A DNA stretch of 64,000 nt, from NCBI RefSeq assembly GCF_030814715.1, contig NZ_JAUSVO010000004.1, positions 124,001 through 188,000 of the forward strand, written 5' to 3'. Origin of the DNA: Kaistia dalseonensis (GTDB taxonomy: Bacteria; Pseudomonadota; Alphaproteobacteria; Rhizobiales; Kaistiaceae). The position numbers and the translations under genes are program-made. A model generated the notes under the pieces. The model searched no databases. It was not told the DNA's origin and saw nothing but the letters and a program-made list of their open reading frames with translations. Each line of letters opens with the position of its first letter. Position 1 is the first letter of the stretch. Below are positions 32,335-42,076 of this stretch, in pieces.

Positions 32335-33087
32335 TCAGGCCTCGTTCCAGTCTCCGGCCACGGCCTGCACGAGCGCGAGCGCCGCGACGGCGGCCGTATC
32401 GGCGCGCAATATGCGCGGGCCGAGCGGGATCGAGGTCACGAAGGGCAGCGCTTTCAACGCCGCGCGTTCGTCCGGAGAGAAGCCGCCTTCCGGACCGATC
32501 AGGACCGCAAGCGGCCCCTTGGGCGATGCGGAGAGAATCGTGACCGGGTTCGCACCCGCCTCATCCTCGTCGCAGAAGATGATCCGGCGTTCCGGTTCGT
32601 GCGCTGGCCATTCCGCCAGCAGGTCGCGCAACGGTCTCGGCGGATCGATCTCGGGGATCGACAGGATCCCGCATTGCTCGGCCGCCTCGATCGCATTCGC
32701 CCGCAGCCGCTCGTCGTTCAGCCGCGCGACTTGCGTACGCCGCGTGATGACGGGGCGAAGTCGCCCGACACCCATCTCCACCGCCTTCTGGATCATATAG
32801 TCGAGGCGAGCATGCTTGAGCGGCGCGAAGAGATAGTGCAGCGACGCCTCAGGCGTCTGGGCGCGCTGCATTTCGGTGATGATCAGCGCGGCCTTCTTGC
32901 GGTCGCCATCAAGCTCCGCCCGCCATTCGCCGTCCCGGCCGTTGAAAACCAGGACCGGGTCGCCAGCATTCATCCTGAGCACGTTGACTAGATAGTTGGT
33001 CTGGTTCTTGTCGAGCGGCACGCGTCCCCCCTCGGCGAGGGGTGCGTCCAGAAAGAGCCTTTGGGTGGTGAAATCATAGCGTGACAT
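32335..33087 (-). CDS. rsmE: 16S rRNA (uracil-1498-N3)-methyltransferase RsmE
   Basis: SPOUT-class methyltransferase modifying U1498 of 16S rRNA in the small subunit. The 250-residue protein has an N-terminal PUA-like domain (RLFLDAPLAEGGRVPLDKNQTNYLVNVLRMNAGDPVLVFNG). The C-terminal knot domain contains KAVEMGVGRLRPVITRRTQ, AAEQCGILSIPEI and the SAM-binding LIGPEGGFSPDERAAL ... PLGPRILRADTAAVAALALVQ. All signature stretches are present. It is divergent from xseA with an 87-bp gap. Confidence 0.96.
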   Translation of the reverse strand: MSRYDFTTQRLFLDAPLAEGGRVPLDKNQTNYLVNVLRMNAGDPVLVFNGRDGEWRAELDGDRKKAALIITEMQRAQTPEASLHYLFAPLKHARLDYMIQKAVEMGVGRLRPVITRRTQVARLNDERLRANAIEAAEQCGILSIPEIDPPRPLRDLLAEWPAHEPERRIIFCDEDEAGANPVTILSASPKGPLAVLIGPEGGFSPDERAALKALPFVTSIPLGPRILRADTAAVAALALVQAVAGDWNEA

Positions 33088-33174
33088 GGCTCACCGATAA
33101 GCGGGCCGGCGCGGCGCTGCAAGCCGGCTTGACCCTGGCCGCACTGGGGGGCATTCAGGGGCGGAGGATCATCC

Positions 33175-34725
33175 ATGACCGAAGCCGTTTCCAACGCCTC
33201 CGAATATTCCGTCTCCGAAATCTCGATGGCGCTGAAGCGCACCGTCGAGGATGCCTTCGGCTATGTTCGCGTGCGCGGCGAAATCTCCGGCTATCGCGGG
33301 CCGCATTCCTCGGGACATGCCTATTTTGCGCTGAAGGACGATCGCGCCAAGCTCGAGGCTGTGATCTGGAAGGGCAATTTCGGCAAGCTGCGCTTCCGCC
33401 CCGAGGAGGGCATGGAGGTCATAGCGACCGGCAAGCTGACGACCTTCCCCGGATCGTCCAAATATCAGATCGTCATCGAATCGCTGGAGCCGGCCGGCAT
33501 TGGCGCGCTGATGGCGTTGCTGGAGGAGCGCCGGAAGAAGCTCGCTGCGGAAGGCCTGTTCGATTCTGCCCGCAAGCGCCCGATTCCCTATCTGCCCCGC
33601 GTCATCGGCGTCGTGACGTCGCCGACAGGGGCCGTGATCCGCGATATACTGCACCGGCTCGCCGATCGCTTTCCGGTCCATGTGCTGGTCTGGCCCGTCC
33701 GCGTCCAGGGCGAGACCTCGGCGGCAGAGGTTGCCGCGGCGATTGCGGGCTTCAATGCGCTGCCCGAAGGCGGGAAGATCCCGCGCCCCGACGTGCTGAT
33801 CGTCGCGCGTGGCGGCGGCAGTCTCGAAGATCTCTGGGGCTTCAACGAGGAAATCGTGGTCCGCGCGGCGGCGGCCTCGGACATCCCGCTGATCTCGGCC
33901 GTCGGCCATGAGACCGATACGACGCTGATCGATTTCGCCTCCGATCTCCGGGCACCGACGCCGACGGGCGCGGCCGAAATGGCCGTGCCGGTACGCTCGG
34001 AACTGCTGGCGACCACGGGCGATCTCGATCGCCGACTTGCCGGCGCGATGGCGCGCCATGTCGAGGCGAGGCGCCGCGAACTGCGCGCCGCCGTCCGTGC
34101 ACTTCCGCGCCTCGATGATCTCCTCGCCATCCCGCGGCGCTCTTTCGACGAACTCGCCGCTCGCATCGGCCGCGCGCTGTCCGCCAACACGCTGGCCCAT
34201 CGCGGGCGGCTGGAGCGCACGGCGGGCCGGCTGTCGACAGCTTCGCTCGACCGGCTGATGACGCGTGCCGGTGATCGGTTGACCGCGCTTTCGGATCGGC
34301 AGGGCCGCGCGCTGGAGGTTCATGCGGAACGCAAGCGCGCTGTCTTCGCCCGGATTTCGGGACGTCTGCGGATCGAACCGCTCTCCGAGCGTGTTGCGCG
34401 TGGCCGCGACCGGCTTGGGCAGGCCGATGAGCGCGGCGCGCGCGCCTTCATCCGTGTGACGGAGCGGCTGCGCGACCGATTGGACCGGGCCTGGCGGCTG
34501 GCGGAAACACTGTCCTATCGTAGCGTGCTCGCGCGCGGCTTCGCGCTCGTGACCGACGCCGAGGGGCGCACCGTCCGCGCTGCGGCGACGGTAACGTCCG
34601 GCGACGCGCTCACGATCGAATTCCAGGACGGCAAGATCGGCGCTGTCGCGGCCGGCGGCGCGGCCGAGCCGAAGCCAAAGAAGGCACCCAAGGCCAAGCC
34701 ACCGACGCAGGAGAGCTTGTTCTAG
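33175..34725 (+). CDS. xseA: Exodeoxyribonuclease VII large subunit
   Basis: Large subunit of the single-strand-specific nuclease, 516 residues. The N-terminal OB fold ([45 protein letters not shown]) is followed by the catalytic domain with [34 protein letters not shown] and [29 protein letters not shown] long coiled-coil region rich in Arg/Ala/Leu spans about residues 280-440, and a basic C-terminal tail ([12 protein letters not shown]) closes the protein. GGAGG lies 7 nt before ATG. The small subunit xseB is not in the window. Confidence 0.96.
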   Translation: MTEAVSNASEYSVSEISMALKRTVEDAFGYVRVRGEISGYRGPHSSGHAYFALKDDRAKLEAVIWKGNFGKLRFRPEEGMEVIATGKLTTFPGSSKYQIVIESLEPAGIGALMALLEERRKKLAAEGLFDSARKRPIPYLPRVIGVVTSPTGAVIRDILHRLADRFPVHVLVWPVRVQGETSAAEVAAAIAGFNALPEGGKIPRPDVLIVARGGGSLEDLWGFNEEIVVRAAAASDIPLISAVGHETDTTLIDFASDLRAPTPTGAAEMAVPVRSELLATTGDLDRRLAGAMARHVEARRRELRAAVRALPRLDDLLAIPRRSFDELAARIGRALSANTLAHRGRLERTAGRLSTASLDRLMTRAGDRLTALSDRQGRALEVHAERKRAVFARISGRLRIEPLSERVARGRDRLGQADERGARAFIRVTERLRDRLDRAWRLAETLSYRSVLARGFALVTDAEGRTVRAAATVTSGDALTIEFQDGKIGAVAAGGAAEPKPKKAPKAKPPTQESLF

Positions 34726-34793
34726 CCGCGCCTGTGTGAGGCATGGTGCCGAACCTGCGAGCCGGCCGCCATGAGCGGTCTGCTCTCAGCAGC

Positions 34794-36467
34794 CTAGCGC
34801 GGCGACGAGCCCCTGAGCGACGTGATCGTCGCGCCGGGGGCGATCGCCTCCGGGTCGGTCTTTACATGGATGATCGCCGGCTTGCCGCTCGCTTTGGCGC
34901 GCTGGAAAGCGGGCCAGAACTCTTCCGTCCGCTCGACCGTCTCGCCATGCGCGCCATAGGCCCGCGCCAGTGCTGCGAAGTCCGGGTTGACGAGCATCGT
35001 CGCCTCGACGCGGCCCGGATAGTTCTTCTCCTGATGGGCGCGGATCGTGCCATAGATGCCGTTGTCGACCACGATAACGATGATGGCGGCGCCTTCCTGC
35101 GCGGCGGTGCCGAATTCCTGGCCCGTCATCTGGAAGCAACCGTCGCCCGCAAAGGCGACGACCGTCCGCTCGGGATATCGGAGCTTGGCCGCGACGGCGG
35201 CGGGAACGCCGTAGCCCATCGAGCCTGACGTCGGTGCGAGCTGCGTTCCGGGTTTCTTGAAGCGATAGTAGCGATGCAGCCAGCCGGCATAATTGCCGGC
35301 ACCGTTCGTCAGGATCGCGTCGTCCGGCAGCTCCTCGCGCAAGGTGCGCATGACCGCGCCGAGCTCGACACCCCGGACGTCGCGCGGCGCCGGGTCGGAC
35401 CAGGCCCGATAGGCGGCGTTGGCGGCGCGGGTTTCCTCGCCCCACGGGATCGAAACCGGCGGGTGGACCACTTCGAGCTGGGCGGCGAAGCCGTTTGGCG
35501 TCGCGTTGATGGCAAGCGTCGGACGATAGACGCGGCCGAGCTCCTCGGCGCTGCCATGGATATGGACGAGCTGCTGGCGCGGCTCGGGTATGTCGATCAG
35601 CGTGTAGCCGGAAGAAGGGGTCTCGCTCATGCGTCCGCCGATCAGGAGCAGCAGGTCGGCGGCCTTGATCCGCGCGGCGAGCGCCGGATTGGGCCCGATA
35701 CCGACATCGCCGGCATAATTCGGGTGCTCATGGTCGAAGAGCCCCTGCCGGCGGAAGGAGACGCCGACGGGCAGGTCGAACCGTTCGGCGAAGCGCTGGA
35801 CCGAGGCGATGGCCTTGTCGCTCCAGCGTGAGCCTCCCAGGATCACGAACGGCCGCTTCGCCGCCCAGAGCAGCTTCTGCAATTGCGCCGTCTGGGTCAG
35901 TCCGGGATAGGTCTCCAGCGGCTCGAACGGCTGGGGCTGCAACACCGAAGCGGTCTCGCGCAGCATGTCCTCCGGCATGGCGAGGACGACCGGACCCGGC
36001 CGGCCGGACGTCGCCACGTGAAAGGCGCGCGACAGGAGCTCTGGAATGCGCGCGGCCTCGTCGATCTCCGCCACCCATTTGACGACCTCGCCGAACATGC
36101 GGCGATAGTCGATCTCCTGGAACGCCTCGCGCTCGCGCATGCCACGCCCGATCTGGCCGATCAGAAGGATCATCGGCGTCGAATCCTGCATCGCGACATG
36201 CAGGCCCGAGGCGGCGTTGGTGGCGCCCGGCCCGCGCGTGACGATGGCGACGCCCGGACGGCCGGTCATCTTGCCCCACGCCTCCGCCATCATTGCGGCG
36301 CCGCCCTCCTGCCGCGCCACGGTCACCTCGATCGGCGAATCATGCAGCGCGTCGAGCACGGCGAGGAAGCTCTCGCCCGGCACGCAGAAAACGCGCTCCA
36401 CGCCATTCGCCGCCAGCGCGTCGACAATGAGTTCGCCGCCGGTGCGGGCCGAAAGGGGGGAAATCAT
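34794..36467 (-). CDS. Thiamine-diphosphate-dependent enzyme, acetolactate synthase-like
   Basis: A 557-residue ThDP enzyme with three domains. The N-terminal pyrimidine domain contains the activating Glu in RQEGGAAMMAEAWGKMTGRPGVAIVTRGPGATNAASG. A central Rossmann-like domain follows, and the C-terminal PP domain has the GDG...N motif GDGCFQMTGQEFGTAAQEGAAIIVIVVDNG. It resembles acetolactate synthase large subunits, but there is no adjacent small subunit gene and the central FAD-site segment is not clearly conserved. It may be a catabolic or uncharacterised decarboxylase/carboligase (benzoylformate decarboxylase, glyoxylate carboligase relatives). Substrate unassigned. Confidence 0.88.
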   Translation of the reverse strand: MISPLSARTGGELIVDALAANGVERVFCVPGESFLAVLDALHDSPIEVTVARQEGGAAMMAEAWGKMTGRPGVAIVTRGPGATNAASGLHVAMQDSTPMILLIGQIGRGMREREAFQEIDYRRMFGEVVKWVAEIDEAARIPELLSRAFHVATSGRPGPVVLAMPEDMLRETASVLQPQPFEPLETYPGLTQTAQLQKLLWAAKRPFVILGGSRWSDKAIASVQRFAERFDLPVGVSFRRQGLFDHEHPNYAGDVGIGPNPALAARIKAADLLLLIGGRMSETPSSGYTLIDIPEPRQQLVHIHGSAEELGRVYRPTLAINATPNGFAAQLEVVHPPVSIPWGEETRAANAAYRAWSDPAPRDVRGVELGAVMRTLREELPDDAILTNGAGNYAGWLHRYYRFKKPGTQLAPTSGSMGYGVPAAVAAKLRYPERTVVAFAGDGCFQMTGQEFGTAAQEGAAIIVIVVDNGIYGTIRAHQEKNYPGRVEATMLVNPDFAALARAYGAHGETVERTEEFWPAFQRAKASGKPAIIHVKTDPEAIAPGATITSLRGSSPR

Positions 36468-36627
36468 GCGATGAACCTCGGGAGAGATGGCAGGAATGGC
36501 GCCCCCATTCTTACTGTCAGGTTGAACCGCCCATCAAGGCACCTGCGGACATCGGCTGTCTCGTGCTTCCCCGGTCTCCCCGCTGCCGATAGACTGGTCG
36601 CCATACTGATTTGCGAGGAGCGAGGCC

Positions 36628-37551
36628 GTGACGCTGGGATTGAACGTTCGGGTGAGACCGCTCCTGGCCGCGCTGCTTGCGGTGGCGACGATTCTGATGG
36701 CCCCGCCGCTTCGGGCCGAAGAGGACGAGACGGCTGCACCAGCCTATCCGACGACGGATTTCTCCGACGGCGCGACCGAGGCGACGATTACCGATTCCGG
36801 CATCACGGCGCGCGTGTTTCAGGAGATGCGGCCGAAGGTCAATTCGGACTTCGCCGTGCCGGTGCTGCAGGTGACGATCGATGGCGGCATCGTGCTCGAC
36901 TATGCCGGCGTGGCCTCGGGCATGGACATGCCGGCCGCGAGCGCTTCCATTGCCGAAATCGATCCCACCAATGATACGAAGGAAGTCTATTTCTCGAGCT
37001 ATTCCGGCGGCGCCCATTGCTGTTCCGAAGTCGTGATCGGGGAAAAGACCGACAAGGGGTGGGTCGCGGTCAATGTCGGCTCGTTCGATGGCGACGGCGA
37101 CTATCTGCAGGATCTCGACAATGACGGCGTGGCGGAGATCGTGACCGTCGATAATGCCTTTCTCTATGCGTTCGATTGCTACGCCTGCAGCGCGGCGCCT
37201 CTGGTGATCAAGACGGTGCGCAACGGCAAGCTGGTCGACCTGACGAACGAGCCGCGCTTCCAGAAGAACCATCGCGACTGGCTGAAACAACTCGAGGATG
37301 ACGCCGATCCGGCGACACGCTGGACGTCGCCGGGTTTTCTCGCAGGTTGGGTCGCGGCGAGCGTCAGGGCGGGGGAGGGCCAGAAGGCTTTCGACGCGCT
37401 GGTGCAGCATTGGAACCTTGCGACAGACAAGGGCGAGGAAACCTGCCTCACCGGCGGTGATATCGATTCCTGTCCGGCGCGGGACCGGAAGGTCTTGAAG
37501 TTCCCGGACCGGCTCAAGCTCTTTCTCAACCAGAACGGCTATCCGCTTTAG
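36628..37551 (+). CDS. Secreted protein with Ca-binding/VCBS-like motif, function unknown
   Basis: A 307-residue protein from GTG 36628, with GAGGAG 7 nt upstream. A signal peptide precedes LRAEEDE (cleavage near residue 30). The mature protein contains SSYSGGAHCCSEVVIGEK, then FDGDGDYLQDLDNDGVAEIVTVDNAF, an Asp/Gly-rich loop like VCBS/FG-GAP calcium sites. Several cysteines (HCC, FDCYAC, ETCL, DSCP) could form periplasmic disulfides. I recognise no named family or catalytic motif. Flanking genes are on different units, so context gives no role. Confidence 0.8.
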   Translation: MTLGLNVRVRPLLAALLAVATILMAPPLRAEEDETAAPAYPTTDFSDGATEATITDSGITARVFQEMRPKVNSDFAVPVLQVTIDGGIVLDYAGVASGMDMPAASASIAEIDPTNDTKEVYFSSYSGGAHCCSEVVIGEKTDKGWVAVNVGSFDGDGDYLQDLDNDGVAEIVTVDNAFLYAFDCYACSAAPLVIKTVRNGKLVDLTNEPRFQKNHRDWLKQLEDDADPATRWTSPGFLAGWVAASVRAGEGQKAFDALVQHWNLATDKGEETCLTGGDIDSCPARDRKVLKFPDRLKLFLNQNGYPL

Positions 37552-37669
37552 GGATCGAACGGCCCCGTCGGGTGTTGAGCCATGGCCGACGGAAATGGAG
37601 CGCTGCGGCGTTCAAGTGCTTGCGGGCGGCACCGGCGCGTCAAGCGCTGCCAATGAGAGGAAGACCGTA

Positions 37670-38014
37670 ATGCTCAATCGACGTTCTATGCTCCGGGGCC
37701 TTTTTGCCGCGGCGCTGGCTGCGCCAATTGCGGCGGCCGGATTGCCGGTCGAGGCCGAAGCGCAGGGGCGCCCGCCGCCTCCGCCGCCCGGTGGCCCAGG
37801 CAACCGCCGTCCCCCGCCGCCACGTTATGAGCGCCGCCCCGCGCCGCGTCGTGGCTATGTCTGGATGGACGGCCATTGGGCCTGGCGCCGTGGCCGCTAC
37901 GTGTGGGTTCCCGGCGGCTGGGTCGCTGCCCGTCCCGGCTATCGCTATCGCGGCCCGCGTTGGGTCCTGCGCGGCAATAACTGGGTCTTCATCTCCGGCG
38001 GCTGGTACCGGTAG
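37670..38014 (+). CDS. Secreted WXXGXW-repeat protein (Tat-like signal)
   Basis: A 114-residue small protein starting MLNRRSMLRGLFAAALAAP, with a twin-arginine-like signal cleaved near AEA/QG (residue 31). A Pro-rich linker follows (about 34-60). Then come aromatic repeats YVWMDGHW (63-70), YVWVPGGW (77-84) and NWVFISGGW (104-112), matching the WXXGXW repeat family common in proteobacterial exported proteins. AGAGGAAG lies 6 nt before ATG. The frame is open further upstream without similarity. Function unknown; probably periplasmic or surface-associated. Confidence 0.85.
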   Translation: MLNRRSMLRGLFAAALAAPIAAAGLPVEAEAQGRPPPPPPGGPGNRRPPPPRYERRPAPRRGYVWMDGHWAWRRGRYVWVPGGWVAARPGYRYRGPRWVLRGNNWVFISGGWYR

Positions 38015-38037
38015 TCCAGCCGATTGGCTTGGTGATG

Positions 38038-38070
38038 AATGGCGCGGCTTCGGTCGCGCCATTTCTGTTT
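38038..38070. terminator. Bidirectional terminator with TTCG tetraloop
   Basis: AATGGCGCG (38038-38046) and CGCGCCATT (38055-38063) form a 9-bp stem capped by C(TTCG)G, followed by TCTGTTT on the plus strand. It sits between the convergent WXXGXW and GH2 genes and can serve both. Confidence 0.85.
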
Positions 38071-38091
38071 AGGGACGAAACGCCCGTCGGT

Positions 38092-40527
38092 TCAGCGATA
38101 GGTGGCACCGAGGTGATGGACGGTCAGATCAGCGGCCTTCGGCATGGCGACGCCGTCCTCCGGCCTGAAGGTTATCGTGCGCGGCTGGTTGGGCAGCAGC
38201 AGGAAGCTCGCATCGTCGAAATGCCCCGTATTGCCCGGTGCTTCCGGCCGGACATAGAAGGCCGGCGCGTCGGCCGACAGGACGAACCGCCCAGGCCCGA
38301 TTTCCTCGACATTGAGATAGGCGACAGGTAGCTCGAACCGTTTCGCGACATCGGGAAACTGGACGAACTGCAGGGTGGGATCGAACTCGCCGTCGACCGC
38401 AACGTCGATGACATAGAAGCGGTCCGTCGCCTTCGGCGCCGCGATGCGGGTCACCTCGATCGACCGGTCAGGCGGGAGCAGAGCGCTGGCGCGATGCTCG
38501 CCGATTGTCTTGCCCGCCAGATCGATGGTCCGGATCTTGACTTCGATCGGCACGTCCTCATGCCGATCGTTGAGCCCGCTCACGATCAACTCGCCATCGA
38601 GCAGGCGTGCGGCGATCGCAACCGGCATGTAGAAGCGCTTGGCGTGATAATGCAGCGTCTTCCAGGCAAGCGTATGGTCGATCGATGACCAGGAGATCGC
38701 CGGCCAGACATCGTTGAGCTGCCAGTAGAGCGTGCCCATCGTATGCGGCTTCAGGCTGCGCCAGTAGCGCACCGCCGTCTCGATCGCCAGCGCCTGCTGC
38801 AATTGCGAGACGAAGACGAAGTTCTCGAAGCCGTTCGGCACGCGGAAATAGCGCGCCATCGTATCGATGATGCGCGCATTGCCGGCCGGATCGCGCTGGT
38901 GGAATTCCATCACTGGCGCGGTGGCGTTCCATTCGTCGGGCTTTGCGAAGGAGCGGATGCCCGTCATGGACGGGAAGGACTGGAAGCCGAATTCGGAGCA
39001 GAAGCGCGGCTTCACGGTGTAGTAGTGCTCGAAATTCTTGTTCGAGTGCCAGACATCCCAGAAGTGCATGTCGCCCGAGCTGTCGTCGTGCCAGGCATCG
39101 CCATAGTCGAGATCGCCCTTGCAGGGGCTCGACGGCCAGAAGCGGCGGTCCGGATCGGTCTCGATCACGGCCTTGTCGATGATGCGGTTCAGCCGGTCGT
39201 AATTGACGAGATAGCGGTCGCGATTGTTCTTCGAGAGCTCATACCAGGTGAGGGAGCCGACCACCTCGTTGTCGCCGCACCAGATCGCGATCGATGGCCG
39301 GCTGGAAAGCCGCTTGATCTGGTAACGCAACTCGATATCGACCTCCGCCAGGAACTCCGGCGTCGAGGGATATTGCGAGCAGGCGAACATCATGTCCTGC
39401 CAGACCAGCAGGCCGAGCTCGTCGCAGAGGTCGTAGAAAGCGTCGAATTCGTAGAAGCCGCCGCCCCAGACGCGGATCATGTTCATATTGGCTTCGACAG
39501 CGGCCGAGAGCAGGGCGCGGGTCCGCTCCGGCGTCGCGCGCGCGGGCAGGGCATCGGCCGGGATCCAGTTGGCGCCCTTGGCGAAGATGTCGACATCGTT
39601 GACGCGGAAGATCAGCGAGGCGCCGACGGCGTCCTTCTCGTTGACGACCTCGAGCTTGCGGAAGCCGACGCTGCGGATGACAGTATCGCCCGGTAGCGAA
39701 ACGACGGCTTCATAGAGCGGCTGCGCGCCGTGGCCGGCCGGCCACCAGAGATCCGGCTTGCCGATCTCAAGGGCGAGCGCGACCTTGCCGCCATTCTCCG
39801 CGGACACCTTGGCCTCGGCCGTGACGGTCTTTCCGGCGACCGAGAAGGACACGGGAACGACAGCGTCGGCCGGCCCTACGAGTTCCACATCGGCGATGGC
39901 CGTGACCGTGCCGTCGGCGTGGTGACGCTGGCGGATCTGGGCGCTCTCGATCCGCGCCTTCTCGTAGAAATGCAGGATCGGCTCGGCATAGACGCCCATG
40001 ACGAGCAGGCAAAGGCCCCAGTCCCAGCCGCCATGGCATTGGGGCTTCCTCACCATGTTGAGGTTGGGCGCCTTGTTGTTGGAAATCGAATAGGGAATGG
40101 GGAAGGGCTGGCGCGCCGCGCGAGCATTGGCCTCGTCGAGCACCGGCGAGAAGCGCAGCCGGATCTCATTGTCACCGGCCTTGAGCACGCTGGAAAGATC
40201 GATGCGGTAGCGCTGGAACGTCGATCCGAACAGCGCCACCGACGTGCCGTTGACGAAGAGTTCGGCGAAGATGTCGACGAATTCGAGCTCCAGCACGGCC
40301 CATTTGCCGGCCAGCGCCGCTTCGTCGATCACGAGATGGCGGCTGATCTCCCAGCTCGTCTCGCCCACCCATTGCATCGTCTCTTCATTCTGGCCGACAT
40401 GCGGATTGCCGATCTTGCCGAGGGCGAAGAGCGCGGAATGGATGTCGCCGGGAATGGCGCAGGGGCCGAGCGTCTCGCCGGCTGCGTCCGCGAGCGTCCA
40501 GGCGCCGGCAAGGGAGAGATGTGTCAT
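38092..40527 (-). CDS. Glycoside hydrolase family 2, beta-mannosidase
   Basis: An 811-residue GH2 enzyme with jelly-roll sugar-binding N-terminus, immunoglobulin-like domain and a TIM barrel. Catalytic acid/base is E421 in IWCGDNE and the nucleophile E512 in FCSEFGFQSFP. The N-terminal NKAPNLNMVRKPQCHGGWDWG motif is typical of beta-mannosidases rather than beta-galactosidases. No signal peptide is visible, so it probably acts in the cytoplasm on imported mannosides. AGAGG 8 nt upstream supports ATG 40527; the open frame extends 63 codons further without homology. It is divergent from transaldolase. Confidence 0.9.
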   Translation of the reverse strand: MTHLSLAGAWTLADAAGETLGPCAIPGDIHSALFALGKIGNPHVGQNEETMQWVGETSWEISRHLVIDEAALAGKWAVLELEFVDIFAELFVNGTSVALFGSTFQRYRIDLSSVLKAGDNEIRLRFSPVLDEANARAARQPFPIPYSISNNKAPNLNMVRKPQCHGGWDWGLCLLVMGVYAEPILHFYEKARIESAQIRQRHHADGTVTAIADVELVGPADAVVPVSFSVAGKTVTAEAKVSAENGGKVALALEIGKPDLWWPAGHGAQPLYEAVVSLPGDTVIRSVGFRKLEVVNEKDAVGASLIFRVNDVDIFAKGANWIPADALPARATPERTRALLSAAVEANMNMIRVWGGGFYEFDAFYDLCDELGLLVWQDMMFACSQYPSTPEFLAEVDIELRYQIKRLSSRPSIAIWCGDNEVVGSLTWYELSKNNRDRYLVNYDRLNRIIDKAVIETDPDRRFWPSSPCKGDLDYGDAWHDDSSGDMHFWDVWHSNKNFEHYYTVKPRFCSEFGFQSFPSMTGIRSFAKPDEWNATAPVMEFHQRDPAGNARIIDTMARYFRVPNGFENFVFVSQLQQALAIETAVRYWRSLKPHTMGTLYWQLNDVWPAISWSSIDHTLAWKTLHYHAKRFYMPVAIAARLLDGELIVSGLNDRHEDVPIEVKIRTIDLAGKTIGEHRASALLPPDRSIEVTRIAAPKATDRFYVIDVAVDGEFDPTLQFVQFPDVAKRFELPVAYLNVEEIGPGRFVLSADAPAFYVRPEAPGNTGHFDDASFLLLPNQPRTITFRPEDGVAMPKAADLTVHHLGATYR

Positions 40528-40808
40528 TGCGATTTCCTCTGATCGACTTGGCGTCTCCGGCCTAGCCCTCCAGCCCGTGGCGCGACCTTGCGGAGCACCG
40601 GGAGACGCCTCGTCTTCTATCACAGCCAAAAAACGCCTCAACGCGCGTTTGCGTGGAATGGACGGACACAACGGCAGGCGTGCTCTCGTGGGGCCTCTTT
40701 TTGTTCGGAAGGACAATTTCCCGCTTCCATTTGAAGGCCAAGGTGCTCATATGCCGGATATGCGCGGAAGGCGCCGATGGCGCCCGGTACAGCTTGGAGG
40801 AGCGTCAG

Positions 40809-41777
40809 ATGACGTCGAAACTCGATCAACTCAAAGCCATGACGGTCGTCGTTGCCGACACCGGCGATCTGGAGGCGATCAAGACGTTCCGGCCCGTCGA
40901 TTGCACGACCAACCCGTCCCTCGTCCTGAAGGCCGCCGAACTGCCGCAATATGCGGACGTGATCGACGGTGCCCTTGCCTGGGGCAAGAAGCAGGGCGGC
41001 TCGAGCGAAGCTATCGCGGCTGCGGTTGCGGATCGTCTCGCGATCGTCTTCGGCGCGGAAGTGTCGAAGCTCGTTCCCGGCCGCGTCTCGACCGAAGTGA
41101 ACGCCGATCTCTCCTTTGATACGGAGGCCTCGCTCAAGAAGGCGCGCGCGATCATCGCGACCTATGAGGAGCTGGGCATTCCGCGCGAGAAGATTCTGAT
41201 CAAGCTCGCATCGACCTGGGAGGGTATCCGCGCGGCGGAAATCCTCCAGAAGGAAGGGATCGACTGCAACCTGACGCTGCTGTTCTCGATCGCCCAGGCC
41301 GTCGCCTGCGCCGATGCCGGCGCTTTCCTGATCTCCCCCTTCGTCGGCCGCATTCTCGACTGGCACGTCAAGGCGAGCGGCAAGCAGTTCGAGCCGGAAG
41401 AAGATCCGGGCGTCCTCTCGGTCCGCAGCATCTACAATTACTACAAGACACACGGCATCGAGACTGTCGTGATGGGTGCATCCTTCCGCTCAACCGGCGA
41501 GATCGAGGCGCTGGCCGGTTGTGACCGCCTGACGATCGCCCCCGCTCTGCTCGAGAAGCTCGCTGCCGACGAGGGCACGCTGGTCCGCAAGCTCGATGCG
41601 GCCAATCCGGGCGCGAAGCCGGCCACGCTCACGGTCGACGAGAAGACGTTCCGCTGGATGATGAACGAGGACCAGATGGCGACCGAGAAGCTCTCGGAAG
41701 GCATCCGCCAGTTCGCCAAGGACCTGCGTACATTGCGGACGCTCGTGGCCAAGAAGCTCGAAGGCGTGCCCGCCTAA
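40809..41777 (+). CDS. tal: Transaldolase (TalB type)
   Basis: Pentose phosphate pathway enzyme, 322 residues, TIM barrel. Motifs: [29 protein letters not shown] at the N-terminus; the Schiff-base lysine in [47 protein letters not shown]; and [28 protein letters not shown]. All are standard for the approximately 317-residue classical transaldolase. GGAGGAG ends 6 nt before ATG 40809; the upstream open frame is not homologous. Confidence 0.96.
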   Translation: MTSKLDQLKAMTVVVADTGDLEAIKTFRPVDCTTNPSLVLKAAELPQYADVIDGALAWGKKQGGSSEAIAAAVADRLAIVFGAEVSKLVPGRVSTEVNADLSFDTEASLKKARAIIATYEELGIPREKILIKLASTWEGIRAAEILQKEGIDCNLTLLFSIAQAVACADAGAFLISPFVGRILDWHVKASGKQFEPEEDPGVLSVRSIYNYYKTHGIETVVMGASFRSTGEIEALAGCDRLTIAPALLEKLAADEGTLVRKLDAANPGAKPATLTVDEKTFRWMMNEDQMATEKLSEGIRQFAKDLRTLRTLVAKKLEGVPA

Positions 41778-41815
41778 ATCTGTCGGCTGCTATGCGTCTA
41801 TGACGCTCAGGCGCC

Positions 41816-41949
41816 GTCCTCTCTCCCGCATGGCGGGGGGGATTTGGGAAGGCGCCTATCTGCCGCGAGGCAGGGCATTGTCCTCGATGATGCCGGAGTC
41901 CGGGCATCGACTTTTCCGACCTCTTCCGCTTTGCGGGAGAGGGACTGAG
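41816..41949. repeat. Pair of related CCTCTCCCGC palindromic elements
   Basis: CCTCTCTCCCGCATGGCGGG (from about 41818) and, inverted, CCGCTTTGCGGGAGAGGGAC (about 41926-41945) resemble one another and the element at 13668. They lie in the 299-bp gap between transaldolase and the hydroxyproline operon. Confidence 0.5.
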
Positions 41950-41958
41950 GATCAATCA

Positions 41959-41997
41959 CCCGCCGTGGTTCGCCCGGCGGGTTTCTTTTTGTCTTTT
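41959..41997 (+). terminator. Strong rho-independent terminator
   Basis: CCCGCCG (41959-41965), 9-nt loop, CGGCGGG (41975-41981), followed by TTTCTTTTTGTCTTTT (41982-41997). It ends transcripts from transaldolase before the hydroxyproline operon. Confidence 0.92.
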
Positions 41998-42076
41998 GAT
42001 ACGCCGGGACAGCTTGCCAAATCCGTTTCGACTCGTCTAAATACAAACTGTCGACAAATCAAAGAGGAGAGCGACC

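Noticed and set aside
42049-42056. TGTCGACA as a definite GntR operator
   Set aside because: Only 8 bp symmetric and no GntR gene is present; kept only as a remark in the lyase entry.
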